Shown: positions 48,241-57,665 of the stretch, in pieces
Numbering within the stretch: position 1 is the stretch's first letter
Layout: each line of letters starts with the position of its first letter
The notes under the pieces: generated by a model
Seen by the model: the letters and a program-made list of their open reading frames with translations, nothing else
What the model was told of the DNA's origin: nothing
Databases searched by the model: none
NCBI GenBank assembly: GCA_018882965.1
Contig: VEQY01000011.1
Location: forward strand, 1 to 64,000
Reading direction: 5' to 3'
From: Mycobacterium sp.
GTDB taxonomy: Bacteria; Actinomycetota; Actinomycetes; Mycobacteriales; Mycobacteriaceae
DNA length: 64,000 bases
Made by a program: the position numbers and the translations under genes

Positions 48241-49500
48241 GTGAGCATGCAGATCACCGAACTGACCCGCGATCTGGCCCACCACGAGGAGGCCGGGAAC
48301 TACCCGCAACTCATCGAGGACGTCCGGGAGCTGGTGTCGCTCAACCGCCAGGTCGTCAAGGACCCGTGGATCAAGGGGTGGATCGGCCGCCGCTGGCGCG
48401 ATCTGTTCCTGCAGGAGGCGGTCAAGGACGAGTCGGCGGTGGACTTCGCCTCCAAGCCGGCGCTGCTCTCCTCGGTGCCGCTGCCGTCGGCACTCAAGAA
48501 GTCCAACCCTCGCCAGGCCATCGCGGAGCGCTTCCTCAAGGACGTGCCCAACAGCGAATGGCAGGCGGAGATGCCGCCCGCGCAGTACGACACGATCGAG
48601 AACACCACGCTCATCCTCTGCGGCGGCCTGCTGACCGGCCTGCTGCACCCCGAGGCCTACGCGTTCCCGGTGGAGGCCGACCTGATCCTGCGGGAGCGGG
48701 GCTGGCGAACGATCCGCGCGGATGTGCATCCGATGCGCTCGTGCGAGGCCAACGAGGCCGACATCGAGGCGGCGTTCCGCGGCGAGGGCCTCGACGAGTT
48801 GATGCGCCCGATCGAGAATCCCCAGCCGCCCGGCGCCGACGGCGGCAAGGTCTTCCTGCTCGGCTACAGCAAGGGCTCCCCGGACATCCTGTCCTTCCTG
48901 GTGCACCACCCCGAGTACCACGATCAGATCCGCGGGGTGTTCACCTGGGCCGGCGCGGTCGGCGGCTCGCACACCGCTGACGGCGTGCACGACCAGATCA
49001 AGGATCTGCCCACCGACGGTTCCTACGAGTACATCTCGAAGCTGCTGGCGGTGATCAGCCCGATCATGCAGAGCCAGGTCGGGCTGCGCCGACTCGAGGA
49101 GTACGACGTCAAGGGCGCGTTGAACGACCTGCGCACCGACGTCCGCGAGCAGTTCAACAAGACCCACGCCGCCTACCTCGACGACATCGGCATCCCGATC
49201 TTCGCGCTGACCGGGGCCACCACTCCGCTGGAGGTGCCGAACATCCAGTTCATGGACGCCGTGCGGCTCAGCTCCTACGACGCCAACAACGACATGCAGC
49301 TGACCCAGAAGCAGGCCGTCCTACCGATCGGCATGAGCACCCACGTCGCGATGGCCCACGCCCATCACTGGGACCTCGCCTACACGCCGTTCCCGCTGGC
49401 GATGCGCGCCATCAGCCCGAACCTCGAGCACCGCTGGCCGCGCTACGCGGCGCTGGTGGCCAGCTGGGAACTGCTGGCCGAACTCGGCCTCATCGACTGA
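48241..49500 (+). CDS. Uncharacterised hydrolase-like protein
   Basis: 419 residues, GTG start. N-terminal 110 residues helical and charged (LTRDLAHHEEAGNYPQLIED, WIKGWIGRRWRDLFLQEAV). The rest has alpha/beta-hydrolase character: TTLILCGGLLTGLLHPEAYA (oxyanion-like strand/turn), VFLLGYSKGSPDILSFLVHH with Ser210 at the elbow position (Gly-x-Ser-x-Gly), IPIFALTGATTPLEVP, and STHVAMAHAHHWDLAY with candidate catalytic His. No signal peptide. The family is not one I recognise by name. Divergent from the lyase-like gene and convergent with ndh. Confidence 0.72.
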   Translation: MSMQITELTRDLAHHEEAGNYPQLIEDVRELVSLNRQVVKDPWIKGWIGRRWRDLFLQEAVKDESAVDFASKPALLSSVPLPSALKKSNPRQAIAERFLKDVPNSEWQAEMPPAQYDTIENTTLILCGGLLTGLLHPEAYAFPVEADLILRERGWRTIRADVHPMRSCEANEADIEAAFRGEGLDELMRPIENPQPPGADGGKVFLLGYSKGSPDILSFLVHHPEYHDQIRGVFTWAGAVGGSHTADGVHDQIKDLPTDGSYEYISKLLAVISPIMQSQVGLRRLEEYDVKGALNDLRTDVREQFNKTHAAYLDDIGIPIFALTGATTPLEVPNIQFMDAVRLSSYDANNDMQLTQKQAVLPIGMSTHVAMAHAHHWDLAYTPFPLAMRAISPNLEHRWPRYAALVASWELLAELGLID

Positions 49501-49526
49501 CCCCCGCTGCCCCGCGCTACCTCACC

Positions 49527-49580
49527 GAGATTGCGCACAGATCGCAGAATCGCCCGAAAACGCGCGCTGAGCGCAATCTC
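49527..49580. terminator. Palindromic stem-loop between convergent genes, reaching into the ndh stop codon
   Basis: Arms GAGATTGCGC (49527-49536) and GCGCAATCTC (49571-49580) are perfectly complementary around a 34-nt centre. The right arm includes two bases of the ndh TGA (49579-49581). It lies 27 bp after the stop of the plus-strand gene. Symmetric placement fits a bidirectional terminator. Its composition resembles dispersed palindromes I associate with rapid-growing mycobacteria. Confidence 0.6.
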
Positions 49581-50970
49581 ACCGCGGGTTGAGCTGATGG
49601 GTCTCCCGCTCGGCGTCGTCGATCGCCTCCTGCAGCTGCCGCTCGACGGTCTCCAGGGCGAGGCGGGCGTACACCATCTGGCTGGTGGTGGCCAGCTGGC
49701 TGCGGGTGTCCCCGGTGAAGGTAGTGATCCAGCTGAACAGTGTCGACACCCGGTTCTTGAACCCGACCAGGTAAAACAGGTGCAGGAAAAGCCATGCCAG
49801 CCAACCGATGTAGCCGCCGAACTCGATCTTGCCGACCTTCACCACGGCGCTGTGCCGGGAGATGGTCGCCATGCTGCCCTTGTCGAAGTACTTGAACGGA
49901 ATCCGGGTGGACGGGTCGCCCTGGCCCTTCAACTCGTTCTTCATCAGCTTGGTCACGTACTTCGCGCCCTGGATGGCACCCTGCGCCACGCCCGGCACGC
50001 CGGGCACCGACATCATGTCGCCGACGACGAACACGTTCGGGTGGCCCTTGATGGACAGGTCGGGTTCGACGATGACCCGACCGGCCCGGTCGACCTCGGT
50101 GCCGTCGGACTGATCGGCGAGGATCTTGCCGAGCGGGCTGGCCTGCACCCCGGCCGACCACACCTTGCACGCGCACTCCACCCGGCTCTCGATGCCGTTC
50201 TTGTCCTTGAGCGTGACGCCCATGTAGTCGACGTTGGTCACCATCGAGTTGACCCTGACCTCCACGCCCAGCTTCTCCAGCCGCTGCTGGGTCTTGGCGC
50301 CGAGCCTGGGGCCCATCGGCGGCAGCACCTGTCCGGCGCCCTCCACCAGGATCACCCGGCACTCCGCGGGGTCGATGGTGCGGAACGCCCCGGGCAGGGT
50401 CCGCTCGGCGAGTTCGGCGATCTGGCCGGCCAGTTCCACACCGGTCGGACCCCCACCGACCACGACGAAGGTCAGCCGGCGGTTGCGCTCGATCGGATCG
50501 GTGGTGACCTCGGCGGCCTCGAACGCACCGAGGATGCGGCCGCGCAACTCCAGCGCGTCGTCGATCGTCTTCATACCGGGGGCGAAGGTGGCGAAGTGGT
50601 CGTTGCCGAAGTAGCTCTGATCCGCACCGGCCGCCACGATGAGGCTGTCGAAGGACAGGATCGTCTCCATCGCCATCAGCCGGGAGGTGACCGTCTTGGC
50701 CGTGAGGTCGATCTCCTCGACGTCGCCGAGCAGCACCCGCACGTTCTGATAGCGCTTGAGGATCAGCCGGGTCGTCGGGGCGATGTCACCCACCGACAGG
50801 ATGCCGGTGGCCACCTGGTAGAGCAGAGGCTGGAACAGGTGGCTGGTCGTCTTGGCGATCAGGGTCACGTCGACGTCGGCCCGCTTGAACGCCTTGGCCG
50901 CGGTCAGGCCGCCGAAGCCTGAGCCGATGATCACGACGTGATGGCGTTTCGCCGGAGGGGGACTGGGCAT
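49579..50970 (-). CDS. ndh: Type II NADH dehydrogenase Ndh
   Basis: 463 residues, the same length as M. tuberculosis Ndh. Non-proton-pumping NADH:menaquinone oxidoreductase on the cytoplasmic face of the membrane. FAD site VIIGSGFGGLTAAKAFKRAD (residues 11-30), then LFQPLLYQVATGILS, the NADH site VVVGGGPTGVELAGQIAEL (about 165-185), and VFVVGDMMSVPGVPGVAQGA. The C-terminal membrane-associating part includes WLAWLFLHLFYLVGFKNRV. The gene is alone between a convergent and a divergent neighbour. The cell thus encodes both NADH dehydrogenase types within 35 kb. Confidence 0.93.
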   Translation of the reverse strand: MPSPPPAKRHHVVIIGSGFGGLTAAKAFKRADVDVTLIAKTTSHLFQPLLYQVATGILSVGDIAPTTRLILKRYQNVRVLLGDVEEIDLTAKTVTSRLMAMETILSFDSLIVAAGADQSYFGNDHFATFAPGMKTIDDALELRGRILGAFEAAEVTTDPIERNRRLTFVVVGGGPTGVELAGQIAELAERTLPGAFRTIDPAECRVILVEGAGQVLPPMGPRLGAKTQQRLEKLGVEVRVNSMVTNVDYMGVTLKDKNGIESRVECACKVWSAGVQASPLGKILADQSDGTEVDRAGRVIVEPDLSIKGHPNVFVVGDMMSVPGVPGVAQGAIQGAKYVTKLMKNELKGQGDPSTRIPFKYFDKGSMATISRHSAVVKVGKIEFGGYIGWLAWLFLHLFYLVGFKNRVSTLFSWITTFTGDTRSQLATTSQMVYARLALETVERQLQEAIDDAERETHQLNPR

Positions 50971-51048
50971 GGCGACAGGTTACCGCCGCAGACTCCACCG
51001 CGAACGGCGTTTTTCCGGACCCTCAGGGTCTCCACCGGCTTGGATGTG

Positions 51049-52530
51049 ATGGTGCCCGACGCCCCGGAACCGGCGCCCTACGCCGACGCCCTGCGAGCCA
51101 ACGCCCACGGCGGCTGGACCCGCTGGGCGATCCCGGCCCATCAGGACCAGCCCGGCCAGCACCCGGCGCTGGCCGGGCTCGCCGGACCGGAGTTGCTGAG
51201 CATGGACATCCCGGTCTTCACCGAGGGCGTCGACCTGCGCGCGCCCGGCACCGGCGGGCCGAGCCCCCTGCAGCAGGCGCTCGACCTGGCGGCACAGGCG
51301 TGGGGCGCCCGGCGCACCTGGTTCCTCACCGACGGTGCCTCGCAGGGCAACCACGCGACCTGTCTGGCCGTGCGGATGCTCGGGTCGCACGCCGTGGCGC
51401 AACGTTCGGTGCACACCTCGGTGATCGACGGCGCGATCCTGGCCGGGCTTCGGCTGGAGTTCCTCTCCCCCAACGTCGATGCGCAGCTGGGCATCGCGCA
51501 CGGCGTCACCGCCGGCGCGCTCGACACCGTGCTGGCCCGCCACCCCGCCACCAGCGCCGCCTACGTGGTGACGCCGTCCTACTTCGGCGCGGTCTCCGAC
51601 GTGGCGGCCCTCGCCGAGGTCGCTCACCGGCGCGGTGTTCCGCTCATCGTCGACGAGGCCTGGGGCAGTCACTTCGGGTTCCACCCCGAACTGCCGGCCT
51701 CGGCGCTGCAGCAGGGCGCCGACGTGGTGATCTCCAGCACCCACAAACTGGCCGGCAGCCTCACCCAGTCGGCGATGCTGCATCTGGGCGAGGGCCCGTT
51801 CGCCGATCTGCTCGAGCCGCTGATCGACCGGGCGCTGCGCACGTTCCAGACCACCAGCCCCTCGGCGATCCTGTGGGGATCGCTGGATCTGGCCCGCCGC
51901 GACCTGCAAACCGGCCGCGCGCGCATCGCGGCCAGCATCGCCGACGCCGCGCGGGTGCGCGCACTGCTGGCCGAGGGCGGCCGGTTCACCGATCCCGACC
52001 CGGCGATACTGGCCTCCCCCGACGTGGTGGCGCTGGACCCGTTGCACGTAGTCGTCGACACCCTCTCCGGCGGGGTGCCCGGCTTCGAGGCGCGTCGGCT
52101 GCTCGAGGAGTCCAGCCGCGTCCACGTCGAGGTCGCCACCGACGCGGTGGTGGTGGGCATCGTCGGCGCCGGCAGCCGCCTCGACACCGACTACGTCGCC
52201 GCCGCACTGCACGCCCTGCCGGTGCAGCAGATCTCCGAGCGCTCCCCGATCACCCTGCCGGCGCACTGCCCGCGGGAGATGGATCTGCGCGAGGCGTTCC
52301 TCGCCGACAACGAGGTGGTGCCGCACCACGCCGCGATCGGCCGGATCTCGGCCGACACGCTGGCCGCCTACCCGCCGGGGGTGGCCAACGTGATGCCCGG
52401 TGAGGTGATCACCGCCGAAGTGGTTGACTTTCTGCGCGCCACGGCGGCGTCGCCCTACGGTTGGGTACGGGGGACGCTGGACGAGGCCGTCGACCATATG
52501 CGGGTGATCACGCACAGGAAGGGATCATGA
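51049..52530 (+). CDS. PLP-dependent Orn/Lys/Arg decarboxylase-type protein
   Basis: 493 residues from ATG 51049; GTG 51046 is equally possible. Fold type I decarboxylase of the short actinobacterial form, lacking the N-terminal wing domain. Seen: AIPAHQDQPGQHPALAGL, FLTDGASQGNHATCLAV (phosphate-binding loop), LIVDEAWGSHFGFHPELP with the Asp that contacts the pyridine ring, and ISSTHKLAGSLTQSAMLHL with Lys233 as the Schiff-base lysine. The C-terminal domain (PITLPAHCPREMDLREAFLA) is of the usual type. Would decarboxylate a basic amino acid to a polyamine precursor. Coupled by ATGA to a LysE-superfamily-like membrane protein. Confidence 0.87.
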   Translation: MVPDAPEPAPYADALRANAHGGWTRWAIPAHQDQPGQHPALAGLAGPELLSMDIPVFTEGVDLRAPGTGGPSPLQQALDLAAQAWGARRTWFLTDGASQGNHATCLAVRMLGSHAVAQRSVHTSVIDGAILAGLRLEFLSPNVDAQLGIAHGVTAGALDTVLARHPATSAAYVVTPSYFGAVSDVAALAEVAHRRGVPLIVDEAWGSHFGFHPELPASALQQGADVVISSTHKLAGSLTQSAMLHLGEGPFADLLEPLIDRALRTFQTTSPSAILWGSLDLARRDLQTGRARIAASIADAARVRALLAEGGRFTDPDPAILASPDVVALDPLHVVVDTLSGGVPGFEARRLLEESSRVHVEVATDAVVVGIVGAGSRLDTDYVAAALHALPVQQISERSPITLPAHCPREMDLREAFLADNEVVPHHAAIGRISADTLAAYPPGVANVMPGEVITAEVVDFLRATAASPYGWVRGTLDEAVDHMRVITHRKGS

Positions 52531-53306
52531 GCTCCCACTTCGCCGCCCTGACCTCGCTCGCGCTGGCGATCTTCTTCAGCCCCGAAATGCTGGTGCTCGG
52601 TCTGTTCATCGCCAGCGACAAGAAGGTGCCCCGGCTGGCCGCGGCGGCGTTCGGTCTCGGCGCGATCGTGGGCATCGCCTTCGCGACATCCATCGGCCTG
52701 CTGATCGCCCACCTGTCCGGCGCCGGCGCGGCCGCCGACCGCCACGGCACCTGGCCGGGCTTCATCGTGCGCGCCCTCATCGCCGCCGCGCTGCTGATCA
52801 TCGGCATCTATCGCGCGGTGAACGCGGCGCGCAAGCAGGACATCCCGGACATCTCCAAACCCGAGCAGAAGCCCAGCAGGACGGCGACGTGGCTGCGCAC
52901 CCACTTCCCGAAGGTCATGCGCCAGTTCGAACCCAACGCCGATCTTCCCGTCCCGCGGCGCATCGCCCGCGCCGGGTTGGCCGGCTTCGCGATCTGCGGA
53001 CTGCACCCGAAGGTGTTCCCGATCGCGATCGCCGCCGGCCACCAGATCACCCAGATCACCGATCCCACCCAGCGCACCGCCGGGATCGTGTTGTTCGCCG
53101 CCATCTCGGTCATCCCCGCGCTGGTGCCGTTCGTGATCGAGACGGTCAAGCCGGGTTCGAGTTCCCGCATCAAGGACGGCTATGAGCGGATCATGAAGAC
53201 CCACGGCCGCTGGATCACCGCGGTGCTGTTGATCGGTGTCGGCCTGTTCGTCGCCCACGACGCCTGGCAGAAGCTGCCGACCAGGCATCTGGGGCCCGTA
53301 TCGTGA
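52527..53306 (+). CDS. GAP-family (Sap/LysE-like) membrane protein
   Basis: 259 residues from ATG 52527 (ATGA overlap with the decarboxylase gene). Six hydrophobic segments: near 8-25 (ALAIFFSPEMLVLGLFIA), 32-58, 74-92, 155-170, 190-210 and 235-250. The start SPEMLVLGLFIASDKKVPRLA resembles mycobacterial GAP/Sap proteins, which are thought to move glycopeptidolipid or sulpholipid precursors and belong to the LysE superfamily. Neighbouring a basic-amino-acid decarboxylase, export of an amine or amino acid is another possibility. Confidence 0.8.
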   Translation: MSSHFAALTSLALAIFFSPEMLVLGLFIASDKKVPRLAAAAFGLGAIVGIAFATSIGLLIAHLSGAGAAADRHGTWPGFIVRALIAAALLIIGIYRAVNAARKQDIPDISKPEQKPSRTATWLRTHFPKVMRQFEPNADLPVPRRIARAGLAGFAICGLHPKVFPIAIAAGHQITQITDPTQRTAGIVLFAAISVIPALVPFVIETVKPGSSSRIKDGYERIMKTHGRWITAVLLIGVGLFVAHDAWQKLPTRHLGPVS

Positions 53307-53310
53307 AGTG

Positions 53311-54687
53311 ATGAGCCCGCGAAAAGCGCTTCCGCCGGGTCCGCCGCTGCCGCGTTCGGTGCAGACCGCCCTGGTCATGCGTTCCTGGCCGGGCTACATC
53401 ACCGCCTGCCAGCGCCGCTACGGCCCGATCTTCACGCTGCGCATCGCCACGATGGGCACCATCGTCTACCTCACCGATCCGGCCGACATCAAGACGCTGT
53501 TCGCCGGTGACCCGGCGGTCTACCACGCCGGTGAGGCCAACGCGATGCTGGCCGGGCTCCTCGGCGAGACCTCGGTGCTGCTCATCGACGACGAGGTGCA
53601 CCGCGACCGGCGCCGGCTGATGATGCCGCCGTTCCAGCGCGACGCCGTCGCCCGCCGGGCCCCGGCGATGGCGGAGGCCGCTGTCGCGAACATCGCGACC
53701 TGGCCGGTGGGGGTGGACTTCCCGGTCGCCCCACGGATGGCGCAGATCACCCTCGAGGTGATTCTGCGCACCGTGATCGGCGCCTCGGACCCGGCCCGGC
53801 TGGCCGCGCTGCGCGCGGTGATGCCCAGGGTGCTGCGCACCGGTCCGTGGTCCACCCTGGGGCTGGCGAACCCGCACCTCATGCGCCGGCTGCCGTGGCG
53901 CTACCTGCGGCGGCGCATCGACGCTGCCGACCGGCTGCTCTACGCCGAGATCGCCGACCGCCGCGCCGACCCGAACCTCGCCGAGCGAACCGACGTGCTG
54001 GCCATGCTGGTGCGAGCCGCCGACGACGGCGGCCGGCACATGGACGACCGCGAGTTGCGCGACCAATTGATGACACTGCTGGCCGCCGGGCACGACACCA
54101 CGGCCACCGCGCTGTCCTGGGCGCTGGAGCGGCTGACCCGCCACCCGGAGGTGCTCCACCGCGCGGTGCGGGCCGCGCACGCCAGCGCGGCCGGCGACCC
54201 GGCCGGAGACGAGTACCTCGACGCGGTCTGCAAGGAGACGCTGCGGGTGCGCCCGGTGGTCTTCGACGTGGGCCGGGTACTCCAGCAGCCGGTCGAGGTC
54301 GCCGGCTACCGGCTACCCGCCGGCGTCCTGGTGGCCGGGGGTATCGGGCCGGTGCACGCCAGCCCGGGGCTCTATCCCGATCCGCAGCGCTTCGACCCCG
54401 ACCGCATGCTCGACGCCACGCTGACCCCGACCACCTGGCTGCCGTTCGGCGGCGGCAACCGCCGGTGCCTGGGTGCGGGTTTTGCGATGGTGGAGATGAA
54501 AATCGTTCTGCGCGAGGTACTTCGACGTGTCGAACTCTGCACGACCGACGCCCCCGGGGAACCTCAGCGGGTGCGGCACGTCATCCTCGAACCCCGTCGC
54601 GGCGCCCGCATCCGGCTGCGCACCGCGCCGCTCAGCCCTCCGGAGCCAGTTGCGCCATCGGCGGGAACAGCGAACGCACCGGCCTGA
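53311..54687 (+). CDS. Cytochrome P450, CYP135B-like
   Basis: 458 residues, ATG 4 bp after the GAP-family gene. Diagnostic parts: LPPGPPLPRSVQTALVMRSW, VYHAGEANAMLAGLLGETSV, I-helix LLAAGHDTTATALSWALERL, ExxR as KETLRVRP, and the haem loop LPFGGGNRRCLGAGFAM with the thiolate Cys386. Similarity with M. tuberculosis CYP135B1 (Rv0568) extends over nearly the whole length. No membrane anchor; redox partners would be a ferredoxin and a reductase such as FprA. Substrate unknown. Its last 56 bp overlap a convergent lipoprotein gene. Confidence 0.93.
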   Translation: MSPRKALPPGPPLPRSVQTALVMRSWPGYITACQRRYGPIFTLRIATMGTIVYLTDPADIKTLFAGDPAVYHAGEANAMLAGLLGETSVLLIDDEVHRDRRRLMMPPFQRDAVARRAPAMAEAAVANIATWPVGVDFPVAPRMAQITLEVILRTVIGASDPARLAALRAVMPRVLRTGPWSTLGLANPHLMRRLPWRYLRRRIDAADRLLYAEIADRRADPNLAERTDVLAMLVRAADDGGRHMDDRELRDQLMTLLAAGHDTTATALSWALERLTRHPEVLHRAVRAAHASAAGDPAGDEYLDAVCKETLRVRPVVFDVGRVLQQPVEVAGYRLPAGVLVAGGIGPVHASPGLYPDPQRFDPDRMLDATLTPTTWLPFGGGNRRCLGAGFAMVEMKIVLREVLRRVELCTTDAPGEPQRVRHVILEPRRGARIRLRTAPLSPPEPVAPSAGTANAPA

Positions 54688-55141
54688 TCCACTCCGTCAG
54701 CCGCTCGGCGGCATTGGAGTTCGCCCCGCCGCACTGCGTGCCGGACAGATCGAAGGTCATCGACCCGGCGACCGACAGCGCGAAACTCGTTCCACCGACG
54801 CAACCCTGCTCGGGCTCGTCGATGACGATGTCACGCAAGCCGTCGAAGCCCTCCGACACCTGGGTCCAGGCGTCCGGAGTCATCGGCGCGGTCCGGTCTG
54901 CCAGGATGTCGCCGTAGCGATCGACGACGATGCGCGCCTGCCCACGGTCGAAGGTGATGACGTAGCTGCGGTGAAACGGCGGCGGCACCGAGGAATCGCG
55001 GAAGGTGTAGCTCACCGTCGCATCGTCGGGCAGGCCCGCCCGCGCCGGTGATGTCGCGGTGCCGTCACCGCCACCGCACGCCGACATCGCGACGGCCGTC
55101 GACAACGCTAGGAGCAGCACGGCTCTCGGCACGAGGCACAC
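54632..55141 (-). CDS. Small lipoprotein
   Basis: 169 residues, GTG 55141 (GTG 55132 is a close alternative). Signal peptide with lipobox AMSAC, Cys22 lipidated. The mature part contains two cysteines (EQGCVGG, GTQCGG) likely to form a disulphide, and mostly beta-type sequence ([47 protein letters not shown]). No family recognised. The gene overlaps the P450 tail on the opposite strand (56 bp) and the mgtA end on the same strand (34 bp), so it may be translated from the mgtA transcript. Confidence 0.75.
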   Translation of the reverse strand: MCLVPRAVLLLALSTAVAMSACGGGDGTATSPARAGLPDDATVSYTFRDSSVPPPFHRSYVITFDRGQARIVVDRYGDILADRTAPMTPDAWTQVSEGFDGLRDIVIDEPEQGCVGGTSFALSVAGSMTFDLSGTQCGGANSNAAERLTEWIRPVRSLFPPMAQLAPEG

Positions 55142-56274
55142 ACTAGGCGATCCCCCGCCCGCACCGCGTCGTAGTGGTCGAGCAGTTGCTCGCAGATCAC
55201 CGGCCAGCTGCGGCCGAGCACGCTGCGGTGCGCGGCCACCGCATAGCGCCTGCGGTGCGCGAGTAGGTGATCCACCGCGCGATTCAGCTCCGACTCGAAC
55301 CCCTGCACCGCCAGCAGCAGACCGGTCCGGCCGGGCGCGACCAGGTCACGCGGCCCGCCGGCATCGGGGGCGATGACCGGCAGCCCCGAGGCCAGCGCCT
55401 CCTGCACGGCCTGGCAGAACGTCTCGTGCTCGCCGGGATGCACGAACACGTCCATGCTCGCGTACGCCGCCGCGAGCTCCGGCCCGTACAGCGCGCCGGT
55501 GAACACCGCCGCGGGCAGGCGCGCTCGCAGGCTGTCGCGCTGGACCCCGTCGCCGACGATCACCAGTTGCAGATCGTCGCGCCGCGCCAGCGCCGCGAGC
55601 CGTTCGACATGCTTCTCCGGCGCCAGGCGCCCGACGAACCCGACGATCGGCTTGCCGTGCGGCGACCAGCGTCGGCGCAGCCGCTCGTCACGGGCCGACG
55701 GCGCGAAAGCGCACAGGTCGACCCCGCGGGCCCACAGGTGGACGCGCGGAACTCGGTGGGCGCGCAGCGCGTCGATCGCCGACTGCGACGGGGCCAGCGT
55801 CCGGTCGGCCAGTGAGTGCAGGTGGCGCATCCACCACCACGCAGCGCGCGCGGCGAAGCGCACCCCGTAGCTTTCCGCGAATCCCGCGATGTCGGTCTGA
55901 TAGACCGCCACCGTCGGGATGCCCAGGCGCCGGGCCGCGAGCAACCCGCCGTAGCCCAGCAGCGCCGGCGAGGCCAGGTGCACCACGTCGGGTTCGAACC
56001 CGCGCAGCACGCGCGCGATCCGCGGCATGGGCAGCCCCAGCGGCAGCGAGGTGACAGCCGGAAACATCCGCGACGGCACCCGGTGGATCCAGATGCCGTC
56101 GTGGACGCGTGGCGCGGGCGCCTGGCCCGGCGGACTGTCCGGGGCGATCACCATCGCCTCATGCCCGGTCCGGCGCAGATGCTCGAGCACCCGCAGCACC
56201 GAGTTGCCGACGCCGTTGACGCTGGGCAGGAACGACTCCGCCACGATCGCGACCCGCAGCGCGCGATCGGTCAC
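55108..56274 (-). CDS. mgtA: GDP-mannose-dependent mannosyltransferase MgtA (Rv0557 orthologue)
   Basis: 388 residues from GTG 56274, overlapping the stop of the UDP-glucose dehydrogenase gene (GTGA). GT-B glycosyltransferase of family GT4: [20 protein letters not shown] at the N-terminus, [20 protein letters not shown], then [20 protein letters not shown] (second Rossmann domain), and [20 protein letters not shown], the acidic motif for the sugar-nucleotide. Strong similarity to M. tuberculosis MgtA, formerly PimB, which as I recall mannosylates glucuronosyl-diacylglycerol in corynebacterineae. An open frame continuing upstream to 57618 is shadow of the neighbour gene. Confidence 0.9.
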   Translation of the reverse strand: MTDRALRVAIVAESFLPSVNGVGNSVLRVLEHLRRTGHEAMVIAPDSPPGQAPAPRVHDGIWIHRVPSRMFPAVTSLPLGLPMPRIARVLRGFEPDVVHLASPALLGYGGLLAARRLGIPTVAVYQTDIAGFAESYGVRFAARAAWWWMRHLHSLADRTLAPSQSAIDALRAHRVPRVHLWARGVDLCAFAPSARDERLRRRWSPHGKPIVGFVGRLAPEKHVERLAALARRDDLQLVIVGDGVQRDSLRARLPAAVFTGALYGPELAAAYASMDVFVHPGEHETFCQAVQEALASGLPVIAPDAGGPRDLVAPGRTGLLLAVQGFESELNRAVDHLLAHRRRYAVAAHRSVLGRSWPVICEQLLDHYDAVRAGDRLVCASCREPCCS

Positions 56275-57599
56275 CGCACGCTCTTGCGACCGAGCGCGAA
56301 CACTTTCCAGCCCATCCGCGTCCAGCGTTCGGTGTCCAGGCAACTGCGCCCGTCGACGATCACCTTGGCGCTGACGGTGTCGGCCAGTTGCTCGGGGTCG
56401 AGGTCGATGAACTCCTGCCACTCGGTGAGTACCAGCACCGCGTCGGCCCGCTCGCAGGCCTCCAGCACCGAGGTCGCATAGGAGAGGGTCGGGAACAGCC
56501 GCTGGGAGTTCTCCATCGCCTTGGGGTCGTAGACGCTGACCGTCGCTCCGTGCAGTTGCAGCATCCCGGCCACGTTGAGGGCGGGCGAGTCCCGCACGTC
56601 GTCGGAGTCCGGCTTGAACGCCGCCCCCAGCACCGCGACGTTGGCGCCCAGCAGCGACCCGCCGCACGCCGCGGTGGCCAGTTCCACCATCCGGGCGCGC
56701 CTGCGCATGTTGATGCTGTCGACCTCGCGCAGGAAGGTCAGCGCGTGGTTGGCGCCCAGTTCGCCGGCCCGGGCCATGAACGCCCGGATGTCCTTGGGCA
56801 GGCAGCCACCGCCGAAGCCCAGGCCGGCGTTGAGGTACTGCCGGCCGATGCGGGGATCGTGCCCGAGCGCGTCGGCCAGCGCGCGCACATCGGCACCGGC
56901 CGCCTCGCACACCTCCGCGATCGCGTTGATGAACGAGATCTTGGTCGCCAGAAAGGCGTTGGCCGACACCTTCACCAGCTCCGCGGTCTGCAGGTCGGTC
57001 ACCAGCAGCGGCACACCCTCGTCGATGAGGTGGGCGTAGAGCTCGCGCAGCGCAGCCTCCGCGCGCACCGAGTCGGACTGCACCCCGACCACGATGCGAT
57101 CCGGGTGCAGCGTGTCGTGCACGGCGAAGCCCTCGCGCAGGAACTCCGGGTTCCAGGCGACCTCGACGTCCACCCCGTCGCGGGTCAGCGTCCGGGCGCG
57201 GCGGGCCAGATCGGCCGCGGTGCCGACCGGCACGGTGGACTTGCCGACGATCACCGCCGGGCGGGTCAGCCGCGGGACCAGACCGTCGATCACCGCGTGC
57301 ACGTGACGCAGGTCCGCGCCGTACTCGCCGCGCTTCTGCGGGGTGCCCACCCCGAGGAAGTGGACATCGGCGAAGTCCGCGGCCAGGTCGTAGTCGGTGG
57401 AGAAGCGCAACCGGCCCGCAGCGAGATTCTCGCGCAGCATCGAGGCCAGCCCGGGCTCGTAGAACGGGACGTCTCCTGCGGAGAGTTTGACCACCTTGCC
57501 GGGGTCGATGTCGACCCCGACCACCTCGTGACCCAGTGCTGCCATCCCCACCGCGTGTGTCGCGCCGAGGTAGCCGGTGCCGAAAACAGTGCATCGCAC
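56271..57599 (-). CDS. udgA: UDP-glucose 6-dehydrogenase
   Basis: 442 residues, GTG start. Oxidises UDP-glucose to UDP-glucuronate with two NAD. Motifs: [20 protein letters not shown] (NAD), [54 protein letters not shown] with the catalytic Lys, and [16 protein letters not shown] with the catalytic Cys (about residue 259, where the family has it). [19 protein letters not shown] is the C-terminal NAD-contacting loop. Directly coupled to mgtA, which would use a glucuronosylated lipid, so the pair forms a glucuronate-glycolipid module. Confidence 0.93.
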   Translation of the reverse strand: MRCTVFGTGYLGATHAVGMAALGHEVVGVDIDPGKVVKLSAGDVPFYEPGLASMLRENLAAGRLRFSTDYDLAADFADVHFLGVGTPQKRGEYGADLRHVHAVIDGLVPRLTRPAVIVGKSTVPVGTAADLARRARTLTRDGVDVEVAWNPEFLREGFAVHDTLHPDRIVVGVQSDSVRAEAALRELYAHLIDEGVPLLVTDLQTAELVKVSANAFLATKISFINAIAEVCEAAGADVRALADALGHDPRIGRQYLNAGLGFGGGCLPKDIRAFMARAGELGANHALTFLREVDSINMRRRARMVELATAACGGSLLGANVAVLGAAFKPDSDDVRDSPALNVAGMLQLHGATVSVYDPKAMENSQRLFPTLSYATSVLEACERADAVLVLTEWQEFIDLDPEQLADTVSAKVIVDGRSCLDTERWTRMGWKVFALGRKSVR

Positions 57600-57665
57600 A
57601 CCGCTCGTATAACGTCACAGAATGAGCGAGTCGAATCCCGACACCGGCCAGCAGGCGAACAACGG

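Noticed and set aside
55108..57618. A single 836-codon open frame on the minus strand
   Set aside because: Only its C-terminal part (from GTG 56274) is MgtA. The upstream part is an out-of-frame Arg-rich shadow of the UDP-glucose dehydrogenase gene and shows no family motifs.
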